Shown: piece after piece, positions 16,627 to 28,700 of the stretch | Numbering within the stretch: position 1 is the stretch's first letter | Layout of the letters: every line of letters starts with the position of its first letter | Program-made: the position numbers and the translations under genes | Source of the DNA: Weissella cibaria KACC 11862 | GTDB taxonomy: Bacteria; Bacillota; Bacilli; Lactobacillales; Lactobacillaceae | NCBI RefSeq assembly: GCF_000193635.1 | Contig: NZ_AEKT01000028.1 | Span: 52,159-116,158 of the forward strand | Reading direction: 5' to 3' | Length of the DNA stretch: 64,000 nucleotides | The notes under the pieces: generated by a model | What the model saw: the letters and a program-made list of their open reading frames with translations, nothing else | Database searches by the model: none | Told to the model about the DNA's origin: nothing

Positions 16627-16706
16627 AATATCACCTTGTGATATTCGTGTAAAGTAAAAATACTTTACACAAAACCCTTGCACAACTGGTAAGGGTTTGA
16701 TATTAT
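16627..16706 (+). promoter_or_regulatory. rpmB promoter with two palindromes
   Basis: Three elements in order: a perfect palindrome AATATCAC-CTT-GTGATATT (16627-16645); a second perfect palindrome with 10-bp arms, GTGTAAAGTA-AAAA-TACTTTACAC (16647-16670); and a near-consensus promoter TTGCAC (16678-16683), 17-bp spacer, TATTAT (16701-16706), with an upstream TGA extension. The second palindrome contains TGTAAAG-N8-CTTTACA, also found at the rpsP promoter. The first could instead end thiN transcription, but it lacks a T run. Confidence 0.75.
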
Positions 16707-16761
16707 TGTTCAAGTAAATAAAAGCACTGAATTAAAGAGCTTAAGATTGGAGGGTAAACAT

Positions 16762-16962
16762 ATGGCAGTTGATGCAGTCAACGGAAAGCGTACTCGCTTC
16801 GGTAACCAACGTTCACACGCCCTTAACTCAAGCCGTCGTAGCTGGAAGCCAAACTTGCAAAAGGTGACGGTTAAGATTAACGGTTCAGCACCTAAGAAGG
16901 TGTACTTGTCAGCTCGTACTTTGAAGGCTGGTTTGAAGAACGGTTCAATTGAGCGTGTTTAA
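16762..16962 (+). CDS. rpmB: 50S ribosomal protein L28
   Basis: Small basic ribosomal protein of 66 residues, with the L28 signatures [19 protein letters not shown] and WKPNLQKV. The ATG at 16762 follows GGAGGG with ideal spacing; an in-frame TTG five codons upstream sits inside that ribosome site. No CxxC zinc motifs are present, so this is the zinc-independent form. Codon use is strongly biased. Confidence 0.98.
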   Translation: MAVDAVNGKRTRFGNQRSHALNSSRRSWKPNLQKVTVKINGSAPKKVYLSARTLKAGLKNGSIERV

Positions 16963-16967
16963 TAGAT

Positions 16968-16996
16968 AAAGCTACCGTCTACGGTGGCTTTTTTCT
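16968..16996 (+). terminator. Intrinsic terminator of rpmB
   Basis: Stem AAAGCTACCGT/ACGGTGGCTTT with one G-T pair and a two-base loop, followed by TTTTTTCTTTTT. Confidence 0.9.
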
Positions 16997-17097
16997 TTTT
17001 TACGGGACTTGTTGAAAAGTAAACAAGTTCTTCAAAAAAACTGTTTCTGGCCTATCCTATGGTAAAATAGAAATAGTTTTATACGGAGGTCATACAG

Positions 17098-17460
17098 ATG
17101 GCAGTTAAGATTCAAACAACGCAAGGTGCGATTGAGATCGAAAATGATGTCATTGCGACGATTGTTGGGGGTGCAGCTACTGATAACTATGGTGTTGTTG
17201 GTATGGCCAGCCAAAACCCACTTCGCGATGGGGTCAACCAAATTTTGAATGGCGATAACTTCGCTAAGGGAGTTGTCGTTCGCCAACAAGAGAATGGTGT
17301 GGCAGTTGATGTTCACATTATTGTCGGGTATGGTATGAAGATTTCTGAAATTTCAAAGAGCGTGCAAGCGCGTGTAAAAAACGATTTGAATGTCATGCTC
17401 GGTATCGTGGCTAGTGAAGTAAATGTGACGGTACAAGGTGTGCGCATGCTAGGCGACTAA
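17098..17460 (+). CDS. Asp23/Gls24-family protein (YloU-like)
   Basis: Small protein of 120 residues with the Asp23 alpha/beta fold pattern: ENDVIATIVGGAA at the N-terminus, DVHIIVGYGMKISEI in the middle, and a C-terminal helix leading to VTVQGVRML. Family members are linked to envelope stress or to lipid and wall metabolism. It is paired with fakA, as in most Firmicutes. An own promoter is likely in the 100-nt spacer after the rpmB terminator. GGAGGT ribosome site. Confidence 0.93.
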   Translation: MAVKIQTTQGAIEIENDVIATIVGGAATDNYGVVGMASQNPLRDGVNQILNGDNFAKGVVVRQQENGVAVDVHIIVGYGMKISEISKSVQARVKNDLNVMLGIVASEVNVTVQGVRMLGD

Positions 17461-17486
17461 AACCTAGTTATAAGGAGTTGAGAACT

Positions 17487-19175
17487 GTGGAAGTTGTAAC
17501 GACGATTACCAACGTCGAGTTTGGTAAGATGATCAACGCGGCAGCCGATGCGCTGAAGAATAACGCGGAAAAGATTAATAAATTAAATGTGTTCCCAGTA
17601 CCTGATGGTGATACGGGAACAAACATGACGTTGTCAATGGCCAGTGGTGCCGAGTACGAACGTAATGAAACGGATACCCACTTGGGTGCTTTGGCGCAAG
17701 CAACGTCGAAGGGCTTGTTGATGGGTGCTCGTGGTAACTCAGGTGTTATCTTGTCTCAAATTTTCCGCGGTTTTGCCGGAAAGATTGCTGATAAGGAAAC
17801 TTTGACAGCCCGTGATTTGGCTGACGCCTTGATGGGCGGTGCTGAGACGGCGTATAAGGCCGTTATGAAGCCAACCGAAGGAACTATCCTAACTGTTATC
17901 CGTGAAGCCGCTGCGGCCGCTAATCGGACGGCTAAGGAGTCTGACGATGCAGTTGTTGTGATGAAGGCAACGTTGGATGCAGCGGAAAAGGCTTTGGCAT
18001 CAACACCTGACTTATTGCCCGTTTTGAAAGAAGTGGGGGTTGTTGATTCAGGTGGACAGGGTCTTGTAATTGTTTTGGAAGCCTTCTACACAGTTTTGTC
18101 TGGTGAAGAAGTGACGACTGAAATTGATAATGCGGCTTTGGATGCCATGGTAATGGCTTTGCACAATGCCGGTGTACAAGGTGATTTGAACCCTGAAGAT
18201 ATCACTTATGGTTACTGCACGGAAATCATGGTGGATATCGCCAAGGGAACGACCTATGATCAGGAATTTGATTATGATACATTCTACCAACACCTAGCTG
18301 AAATGGGTGACTCATTGTTGGTTATCAACGATGACGAAGTTGTTAAGGTGCACGTGCACACTGAAGACCCTGGTGAAGTGATTAACTGGGGAACGCACTT
18401 CGGTTCATTGCGTAAGGTTAAGGTTGATAACATGCGTGACCAACAAGCTGAGGCGGCTGCCGCAGCTGAAGCCCAACGTGAAGCTGATGCTGCAGCAGCG
18501 GCTGAAAAGCCTGCTGTAGATTTGGCAGTTATCACAACGGCGGCTGGTGCAGGAATTAAGGAATTGTTTGCTTCTTCAGGAGCAACGGTTGTGATTGATT
18601 CTGAGCAAGCACCTTCAACGCAAGACTTGGTTAATGCGGTTAAGGATAGCGGTGCGAAGGAAGCGTTGATTTTGCCAAACGATAGCAATATCTTTATGGC
18701 AGCAGATCAAGCAGTTGAAATCGCAGACGTGCCAGTTAAGGTTGTTCGTACGCGTACGATTCAACAAGGTTTGACGGCGTTGGTTTTGGGCTACAACCCA
18801 GAAGGAACGCTTGACGACAATGCTGAAGCGATGACAGCAGCCTTGGGTGATGTTAAGTCTGGTGCCGTGACGACGTCTGTTCGTGACACGACGCTTAATG
18901 GCTTGGAGATTCATGCTGGTGATGCAATTGGTTTGTTCGATGGTGAAATCGTCGTGGCAGTACCAGATGCTGATATCCATCAAGCTGCGGTTGAATTGCT
19001 GGGCAAGATGATTGACGACGATTCAGAGCTTGTGACGGTTTACTACGGTCAAGAAGCAACTGAGGATGACGCAAACAAGCTTGAAGAAGCTGGCTTGGTA
19101 CTTGATGAGGATTTGGAATTTGAAATCCACGATGGTGGCCAACCACTTTACCCAATCTTGATGTCAGTTGAATAA
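17487..19175 (+). CDS. fakA: Fatty acid kinase ATP-binding subunit FakA (DAK2/DhaL family, YloV)
   Basis: Phosphorylates fatty acids held by a FakB binding protein, letting the cell activate exogenous fatty acids for PlsX/PlsY. The product is 562 residues: N-terminal DhaL kinase domain with FPVPDGDTGTNM at about residue 35 and MGARGNSGVILSQ, a middle domain with conserved VHVHTEDPG, and a C-terminal DegV-like domain. An Ala/Glu-rich segment (about 316-336) links the last two. The GTG at 17487 is chosen for its spacing from AAGGAG (17472-17477); a TTG at 17478 directly abuts that site. Confidence 0.95.
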   Translation: MEVVTTITNVEFGKMINAAADALKNNAEKINKLNVFPVPDGDTGTNMTLSMASGAEYERNETDTHLGALAQATSKGLLMGARGNSGVILSQIFRGFAGKIADKETLTARDLADALMGGAETAYKAVMKPTEGTILTVIREAAAAANRTAKESDDAVVVMKATLDAAEKALASTPDLLPVLKEVGVVDSGGQGLVIVLEAFYTVLSGEEVTTEIDNAALDAMVMALHNAGVQGDLNPEDITYGYCTEIMVDIAKGTTYDQEFDYDTFYQHLAEMGDSLLVINDDEVVKVHVHTEDPGEVINWGTHFGSLRKVKVDNMRDQQAEAAAAAEAQREADAAAAAEKPAVDLAVITTAAGAGIKELFASSGATVVIDSEQAPSTQDLVNAVKDSGAKEALILPNDSNIFMAADQAVEIADVPVKVVRTRTIQQGLTALVLGYNPEGTLDDNAEAMTAALGDVKSGAVTTSVRDTTLNGLEIHAGDAIGLFDGEIVVAVPDADIHQAAVELLGKMIDDDSELVTVYYGQEATEDDANKLEEAGLVLDEDLEFEIHDGGQPLYPILMSVE

Positions 19176-19192
19176 TTTAATGTAAATATGAA

Positions 19193-19233
19193 AAACGCCA
19201 ACACGTTCGCTAGTTCGAATGTGTTGGCGTTTT
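19193..19233 (+). terminator. Intrinsic terminator of fakA
   Basis: Long stem AACGCCAACAC with GTGTTGGCGTT, plus inner GTTCG/CGAAT, followed by seven T. It marks the left edge of the accessory island. Confidence 0.93.
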
Positions 19234-19475
19234 TTTGCACAAAAATCACACCTATCCCCAAATGAGGGCTTATTCGAGCATAAAAATGAGTAAATGGTTA
19301 AAATTTAAGCAAAAGCACAAATAGTTCGTCGGAAAATGTTGGGGGATTAATCGTAACGTTGCCGTGGATTGGGTGCATTTTATCGATACAATGCAGAAGA
19401 TGGCCAGAGTATGCATTTTGGTTGTACGTAACGGGGAAACACAGAGAAGTAGACTGGAAGTGAGGATAAAAGTCT

Positions 19476-19745
19476 ATGGCGATAGAAAATACAACGTATA
19501 AAAAGAAGAAGAATAAGCAATGGTTGCGGTACGGCACAACCTCTTTAATTGTGGCGATGGGCTTAGGTGCTGGTGCAACCGGCCAAGCCATGGCAGCAGA
19601 AGATCCAACGACGACGGATATTGATCCAACATCAACGAAAACAGGCGAAGATGACAGTCAAAATACAGATTCAGATAATCGAGATGTTGACGGTGATGGC
19701 CTAGATGATGAAACGGGCCAACCAATACCAACCAATACCAACTAA
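19476..19745 (+). CDS. Signal-peptide segment of the giant adhesin, out of frame with its body
   Basis: An 89-codon frame encoding the export end of the adhesin. The basic start KKKKNKQWLRYG is followed by a hydrophobic core (TTSLIVAMGLGAGATG) and a probable signal-peptidase site after QAMAA, then an acidic Thr/Asp-rich stretch. It resembles the extended YSIRK or KxYKxGKxW-type leaders of large surface proteins, though neither motif is exact. The frame ends at TAA 19743-19745 just inside a 10-bp direct repeat; deleting one copy fuses it in frame to the next ORF. GTGAGGAT is the likely ribosome site. The spacer 19236-19475 before it shows no other gene and presumably holds the promoter. Confidence 0.85.
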   Translation: MAIENTTYKKKKNKQWLRYGTTSLIVAMGLGAGATGQAMAAEDPTTTDIDPTSTKTGEDDSQNTDSDNRDVDGDGLDDETGQPIPTNTN

Positions 19746-22700
19746 TCCAAGTGATCCAACGATGGTTAACGATAGTGGTACGACGTCAAGCCCAACTGAA
19801 GGTGAAGAGACAACCGCCGTGGCAGAAACGCCGGCTGACCCAATTGTTGTACCTGCTGAGGAGACGGCAACGGTTGAATCGTCAACTGACAATGTGGTTG
19901 AGACGCCAACGGAGACAGTTTCAACGACAGTGACGCCGACGACGGTGGTTGCAGAAGCGCCAGTTACAGAAGCTGAATCGGTTGCCGATAGTGACACTAC
20001 GCTTACTCCATCGACAGTTTCAGAGGTGGCGGAATCAGCGACGTCAACACCTAGTACAGCGACGACAACAGCAATTAATGATGAGAATCAACCAGCCGAA
20101 ACTGCAGAAGCAACAGTCGATTCTGTGTCAGATTCGGATGCGGTTCAAACTGATGAGGTACTACCAACTGAAACAGTTTCAAACCAAGATGAAAATACGG
20201 TGACGCCGACTGAATCGACAACGGGTGACGTGACTGATGAAACAACGGGGGATCAAGATGAAGCAACCAGCGTCGACGTTACGACTGAAGCGACGGATAG
20301 CGATGCTTCGTCGACCGATGCAGGGCAGGCAACTAGTGAAGCGTCTTCAGAGGCCACGTCAGTTGCCACAGGGTCATCTGAGACGGCCAGTGATCAAAAT
20401 GCGACTGTATTAGGAGAAACGAACGCCCCAACGGCGACTGTTTTAGGTGATGAACCAGAAGCAACGACCACGGCGCCAGCGGGTGTGACCGTGTCAATTG
20501 ACACGCCGATTACGGTGCCTAACAAGGAAAGTTTTACAGGCGCAGATTATGGCTTGAGTAGTACGGTCACAGTCACGTATGCCGACAAGTATTTGTGGAT
20601 TAATTTACCAGCTGTTTATAATTTGAACAGTATTGATATGGATGCCCTGAAAGCCTATGCTGTGCGTAACAGAATGGTGATTTCATTCCTGCAAGCTGGT
20701 GAACAAGCGAAAGACACCACGACGGGATTAACTGAGGCGCAGCAAGCGACGTTTGACATGTTTAACAAAGATGCGTTCAATTTGCTACCTGCAACTGAAG
20801 TGATGAATGATAACGGTACGGTGATTGTCTATTGGCCCGATTCAACCGAGGCTAGTGCAACGTTTGATTCAGTTGATCACGATGACATTCGGGTGTGGGC
20901 TGAAACAAACGGCTTGGATTGGGCGGTTGCTTCTGAAGCATGGCGTCGTACGCAGGGACAGACTTTACCAGCCGGAGATTCAGTCGCAAATAGTTCAAAC
21001 TTGCCAACATATTTCCAAAAAGATACGAATTTGTTGACGTTCTATTACTATGCAGGTGGTTTCACCGATACGACAGGAACGAAGTGGTTAGTTGGTGTGG
21101 CACGAAACGTTACTAGTGATCCGTGGAGCCAAAAGGTCGTTTCTGGAAGTACTGTGATGTTGACGAGTTATAACGATAGCGGGATTACGGGTCGTCAGTA
21201 TGTTGCCAGCGGTGGCACGTTGATTGTTGGGGGAACAACATTTAAAAACAATATAACCAATGGTACTGGAGACTACGAGGTTACGAGTGGTCGAAGAGAT
21301 GGGTCAACAACAAATACGAATTGGCGAATGACCGGTATCAATGTCTTTGCGAAAGCAGCGGATGCAAACTATTACTATGCCATTGATAACGGCGATGGGA
21401 CATATACGCGTACGACAGATCGTATTCCGGAAAATCCAAGTGCAGGCGAAGGGGCAGATGCCAAGGTTAACCAATTAATTGGTGGAACTGGTGGCGGTTA
21501 TGATGATGAATTTACCATCACATCAGATGTCCTACCTGGCTACCAACTGGTACCATCATTAACACAAGTATCATCGCAAAAAAGTACAACAACGAGTGGC
21601 AGTGGGACGACTACGAAGCAGACGGTTACGGGTGCGTTTACCAACATGAGTACGGATGTCTATACGATTGCTGATTCGCGTTCTAAGTCAGCCATTATGG
21701 ACCCGAATAATCCATTCAATTTGGCACTGGTCCGGGCCTATGGATTTGACGTATCTGCAGTGCCAAAAGATGCAGTTATTCGTAAATTTACCAACCAAAC
21801 TAATCCAGCTAATTACACGGTAATCATTTATTGGCCGGCGGTGGATGCCAATGGTAATGTCACGTCAATGACCCAAATTACGTGGAGTGGGAACACGAAT
21901 GTCATCACATTTACGATGCAGACGGCCGGTGCAACGACCGTCTCACCTAATTTGGTGAATACGTACACCATTCCTGATAAACCGTTGACATTCTATTTGG
22001 CGACAAACGCGACAACTGGGGCAACAAGTGTTGTGGCAGCAACATCGCAGCCAACTACGAGTGGGATGTCGTACGCTAAAATCACCGGTGATTTGTACAA
22101 GACAAGTGATGGTAAGTACACATTGTCAGCTACAGACGCTTTTGGCAATGCGAACGCAGTTATTTCAACACCAGATTGGGCCGATGAAGATCGAAATGGT
22201 TCGATTGACGGCGGTAGTTTCTTAGGATTTGGTGGTACGGGACTTGGTAATTTGGGCGGTTATATTCAACCGTTGCTGCCTAGTGAATCAGGCGTTAAAT
22301 TTTACTATGTCGCGGCGCCACAATTGGCCACAGTTGGTCTCCAAACTGCGGTGCAAAATGCCGATGGAACGTTCTCGTTAGCTAATTCAACAGCGATTGC
22401 CAATACGGCTGGTATCTCAAATTATAATAATGCGACTGCCGGTCAAACTAATTCAGCCCTACAAGGTGTGACCGGTGGACAGATTGGTGTGAAAACGACG
22501 GCATCGCCAAATAACGATTGGAGCAAAATAAATACAAACGTGCCAGGGTATACATACGTCGGATTTACCCTGAACGGTGGTGCTTTACAGTCGGCCAAGA
22601 AGACCGATGGTACTTATGCTTTGCCAAGTGAAAGTGCGGCAACAAAGTACAATGCCACGGCGGGTACATCAAAAAGCGGTACGGCATTGACCGATTCTGC

Positions 22701-25700
22701 TGCTGATGCGATTGTCCTGTACTATGTGAAGGACACGCAGCAGGCGCAAATTAAGTTTGTGATGGCGGATGGTACAACAGCGCCGGCTAATGTTAATCTG
22801 ACAGGTAAAACAGGTGAATCATTATCAAGCGATATTGCAAGTAGTATTCCTGCTGGTTACCATATCGACACAACAAAAACGACGACTACCGGTTCGCCGG
22901 CAATGACACTTTCTGGTACAACTGTTTCGGGAACGTATGATACGACGAACAACAGTTTGAGTGCGACAGATAGCAGTTTGCAGACGATGACAATTACCTT
23001 AGTCGCGGACACACAAACGGTTAAGGTACGTTATATCGACGTCAACGGGTCAACCAAGGAAACGGGTTGGACAGCGGCCGATGGTACTGAAATCACGGAT
23101 TGGGTGCAAACCGTTAACGGTGCGACAGGTAAGACCTATACAAATGCGCTCGGGTCTGTTTCACAAAGTGGATATGTCATTGTGGCGCAAGATGCCGGAG
23201 CAACGGCAGGAACATTTGATAATGATACAGCCACGGATCAAACTTACTATGTTTACTTGAAGCACAACACCGTAGATGTAGAAGGTGGTAAGGAAGGCAA
23301 TGCGCGCTGGACGGTTAGGTCAACAGTGCGTTATCGCTTTGAGGATGGTACCAATGCCGCGAGCGCTAATGTACGCACGACGGAATTCTTGGCCACTGTT
23401 ACGTATGATGCCGTAACCGGTGAGGAACTGGCGGTTACGTGGGAGACGGAGACGTACACGTTTGATGACGTAGAGTCACCGGTTATTCAGGGGTATATTG
23501 CGGACAAACTAGAGGCCGGGGCGGCAACCGTCACCTACACATCCGCAGGAATTGCGGCAATTGTGACGTATAAGGCATTGGGAGCTTGGACGCCAAGCTT
23601 CCCAGATACGACACCAGATAATCCACCATCAGATATTACGTATCCCAATGATCCTAACGATCCAACGCAACCTGATCGGTCAAATCCATCGGTGCCGGTT
23701 GTACCATATGTGCCAGGTTATACACCAGAAGGACCAAATGGACCACTGACGCCAGTCAATCCAAATGACCCAAGCGGTGGTTATTTGCCACCAGATGTGC
23801 CAACAGATCCGACGGCTGATACAACCATTGTTTATCATGCCAACGAACAGACGGTGACAGTTAACTATATTTATGTCGCTGACGACGGAACTCGTACAAC
23901 GGTTAAGTCAGAATCGTTCACGGGTAAATCGAATGCAGCTTATACGCATGAATTGTGGGATTACGAAAATAATCCAGACCAATCATATGTGCTGGTGTCT
24001 AAGGATGCGGGTGCTGAAAGTGGTGTATTTGATGCTGACGATGACGAGACGCAAGTCTTTAATGTTATTTTGGCAATTGGAACTGAATCTGTCCCAGGTG
24101 GTAAGGACGATGATCCAAACCAAAGCGATTATACGAAGACAGTGACGCGCACGATTCATTACGTCGACCAAGCTGGTAACCAGATGGTCGATGCAAACGG
24201 AGATCCTGTGCCAGATCGCATTATGAGGCATACGTTCACTGCGACAGTGACCTATAAGGTTGACTCAAATGTACCGGTTTCGGTTGAATGGCCAAATGAT
24301 GCGGCCACATTTGCAACGGTTAAGAGTCCGGTCATTACAGGGTATGTAGCAGATGTGACGCAAGTCGATGCGGATAATATTGACCACACTGATACAGACA
24401 CGACGTATACGGTGACATACAAGCCAATGGGAAGCTGGACGCCAAGTTTCCCACCGAATACTGAAAATGTGCCGAGTGATCCAATTCAATATCCAAACGA
24501 TCCGAATAATCCAACGGACAATGAAACGCCACACGATCCGGCTGAACCAGATGATCCAGTGATTCCATATGTACCAGGTTATACGCCGGCAGGACCAGAT
24601 GGTACGCCACTAAAGCCGGTTGATCCAGAAAATCCATCAGCTGGTTATATTCCACCAGCACCGACAGATCCAACTGGCGATACGACGATTAATTACACGC
24701 GGAATACACAACAAATTATTGTTCGGTATATCGATGACACAACCAACTTGGAAGTGCCTGATTTACGGCAAACATTCTCAGGAGAGACTGACCAGGCGTA
24801 TACAAACACACTCGCTGATTATGCAGCCCTTGGTTATACATTTGTTTCCGCCGATGCTGGGGCGTCCGCCGGAACGTATGATCGTGATGATTCAAAGACC
24901 CAGGTTTACTTGGTTCACTTGACACACGGTACGGTGGTTGTTGATGGGGGTCGTGAGAACGATCCGAACCACGATAGTTATACATCAACGGTGACTTCAA
25001 CAGTGCATTACGTTTATGAAACAGATCAAACCGAAGCTAAGCCTGATAGCGTACAGGAAAAGAATTTTACGGCCTCGGTTACCTATGACGCAGTCACTGG
25101 TGAAGTGCTGTCCATTGTATGGCCAGCTGAGTCGCAAAACTTTGACGATGTGCAAACGCCAGTGATTGATGGTTATTTTGCTAGTGAAGGTTCAGTTGCT
25201 GGTGACGCTGTGGACTATAACGATGCCAACCGTGAAGAAACTGTTACCTACACGAAGCTGGGTTCTTGGATTCCACATGTTCCTGATTTACCTGAAGAGG
25301 AGCAGTTGAAGACGCGTGTCTATCCAAATGACCCAAATGACGCGTCAAAGGTTTGGACGCGTGATGATCCAAACTATGTTGAAGTGCCGGTACCATATAT
25401 CCCAGGGTATACACCAACGACTGACGGTAGCAGCATTCCATTGGAGCAAATTGATCCAAATGATGTGACGAAGGGTTACTACCCACCAACGGTGCCGGAT
25501 AACGCAGCTGCAGACACGCCGATTTATTACGTGGCGCATCCCCAAACGCTGGTGGTTGTGTACGTCGATATTTCAACAGGCGCTGAAGTCGAAGTGACTG
25601 AACTCCAACAAACGTTAACCGGTACAACGAACGCGGCCTATACAAATACCTTGTCAGATTATGCTGCGCGAGGTTACGTTTTAGTTAAGCAAGATGCAAC

Positions 25701-28700
25701 AGCAACTGAAGGGAAGTATGATAACGCGGATAACGTGACGCAATTTGCCAAGGTTTACCTGGACCACGGGACGGTTGTCGTAACGCCGGACAACCCAGGT
25801 GACCCCGGTAGCCCAATGTATCCAGATGTGCCAGATACGCCCACTTGGCCAGTAGGGACGGATATTGATGGCGTTAAGCAAACGGTTAATGGCGTTATTA
25901 GTTATCAGTATGCTAATGGGGATGAAGTCTTTCCAGATGTCACACGTACAGTGACGTTCGAACGGTCAATTACACTGGATGCGGTAACTGGCGAGCAAAT
26001 TTCAACGACGGACTGGGTGGTGACGGCTGGTGATGATGACTGGCCAGAGACGCCGAGTCCAGTGAAGGAAGGTTACTATGCTGATATCTCAGATATTTTG
26101 GCGGTAACGATTGCACCAGGCGATTTTGATCGTAGTTACATGGTGACGTACTACCCAATGGGACAGTACGTACCGGTATTCCCTGAAGGTACTGAAAATG
26201 TGCCAAGTGATCCAATTACGTACCCAAATGACCCAGATAATCCGGGTAATCCTTTGGAACCAGGTCAAGGAACGCCAGATACGCCAGGTGACACAGATAA
26301 TCCAACGGTGCCATATGTGCCTGGCTTTACGCCACAAGGTCCAGATGGCACGCCTTTGGAGCCAGTTGACCCAGACAATCCAAGTGCGGGTTACTGGCCA
26401 CCGAAAACGCCAACCGATAATCCGGGTGGCGACACGACGATTACCTACACAGCGAATGAGCAAAAGGCGACCGTGACGTTCATTGACGATACGACGGGTG
26501 ATACGCTGCAAGTTGTTGATTTGACGGGTAAGTCGGACAAAACGGATGCCTATCGTACAGCAACTGACATTGCGACGTACGAACGTGCCGGATATGTCCT
26601 TGTGAGTGATGATTATCCAATGGATGGTGTGGTTTATGACCGTGTTGATGATGAAGACCAACCGTTCACAGTGCACTTGAAGCAAGTCACGATTACGGTT
26701 GAGCCGAATGATCCAAAGGACTCGGGAACAGATATCTTTACGCCAGGTGACCCAGTTGATCCGAATGACCCAAGCAGTCCAACATATCCAGAAAGCCCAT
26801 ACACGCCAGGTGACCCCGTTTATCCGGATCAGCCAGATGGACCGACGGTACCTGATACACCAGGCGACCCAGGGACACCGGTTGATCCAGATAATCCAAG
26901 TGGTCCGACATGGCCAGCAACGCCAACGTACCCAAGTGGTGTCACCAAGGATGATTTGAACCAGACAGTTACGCGTACGATTACGTACACGTATGCAAGT
27001 AATGGCGAAAAGGCATCTGAAACGGTTACTGAAACGTTGACGTACAGTCGTACAGCGACAGTTAATGCGGTGACTGGGGCGGTGACGTATGGTAATTGGC
27101 AGACGACTGATTCAACCCTTGATAAGGTTGATTCGCCGTTGATTTCGGGTTACGTGGCTAGTCAACTACTGGTTGACGAAGAGACAAACGTTGACGCGAT
27201 GGCCGACGATAAAACTGTTGCAATCACGTATACCAAGCTTGGTCAATGGGTGCCATCATTCCCACCATCAGCCGATGATGAGAATGTGCCGAGTGATCCA
27301 ATTGATTATCCAAACAACCCAAGTGACCCAACGGCGCCGCTAGAGCCGGGTGAGGACAATCCAAACGATCCAGGTACGCCGGCCAACCCAACGTTGCCAT
27401 ATGTGCCAGGTTATACACCGGAAGGACCAGATGGGACGCCGTTGACGCCGGTTGATCCAGATAATCCAAGTGCGGGTTACTGGCCACCAGAGACACCAGC
27501 GGATAAGCCGGGTGATAACACGGTTATTCACTATGTTGCCAACGATCAAGCAGCTCGGATTACGTATATTGATGATGACACAGGCCTTGAATTGGCAGTT
27601 GATACGATTGCTGGTGAATCAAGCGATACATCAACGTATACAACAGCTGACCGCATTAAGTCTTACGAAGCACAAGGATACACGTTGGTTTCAAATGACT
27701 TCCCAGAGGATGAGTTCCAATTCGATCGTGATGACGCAACGGAACAAAAGTTCGAGGTGCATTTGAAGCGCACGGTTTTGGTGATTACACCAGATGACCC
27801 ACGCACGCCAAATGACCCAATCTTTACGCCAGGTGAGCCGGTGGACCCAAGTGATCCATCAAGCCCAACGTATCCAGCCGAACCAGGTACGCCAGGTGAG
27901 CCAATTGATCCGGCAAACCCAAGTGGCCCAACTTGGCCGGAGACACCAACATACCCAGCGGGATTGACGGCTGAAGATTTGAATCAAACGGTTAACTTGA
28001 CGGTTAACTATGTTTACGAAGATGGTACGACGGTTGCTCACGACCCACACAGGGATGCGGTGCACTTTACGCGCACGGCAACGCTAGACACAGTGACGGG
28101 TGAGGTGACGTATTCAGATTGGGTAGCGGTTGATGATGACGATTTGTTGGATACCTATAAGTCGCCAGTTGTTGATGGTTACTATGCTGACAAGGCATAC
28201 AGTACCGCGGTGACAGTTGCAGCGACAGACGATGATGTGACTGAGACTGTGACGTACAAGAAGCTGGGACAATGGGTGCCATCATTCCCAGCCACGACGC
28301 CAAGTGCACCGACGGATCCAATTGATTATCCAAATGATCCAAGTGATCCAACGGTACCAACGGATCCGGCTGAGAATCCAAGCGAACCAGGTACGCCAGA
28401 GAACCCAACGTTACCTTACGTGCCAGGTTACACGCCAGAAGGGCCAGATGGTGAGCCGTTAACACCGGCTGATCCAAGCAACCCATCGTCAGGCTACTTG
28501 CCACCAAACCCAACTAATCCGGGTGACGATACGGTGATTACCTACGTACCAGCTGATCAAGTTGGTTCGGTAACGTATGTTGATCAGACAACAGGTGAAA
28601 CGCTAGTGGTTGATTCACTGGCTGGTAAGTCAGATGAGCCGGGCACGTACGTAACTGCCGACCGCATTAAGCAATATGAGGCGATGGGATATGTTCTGGT

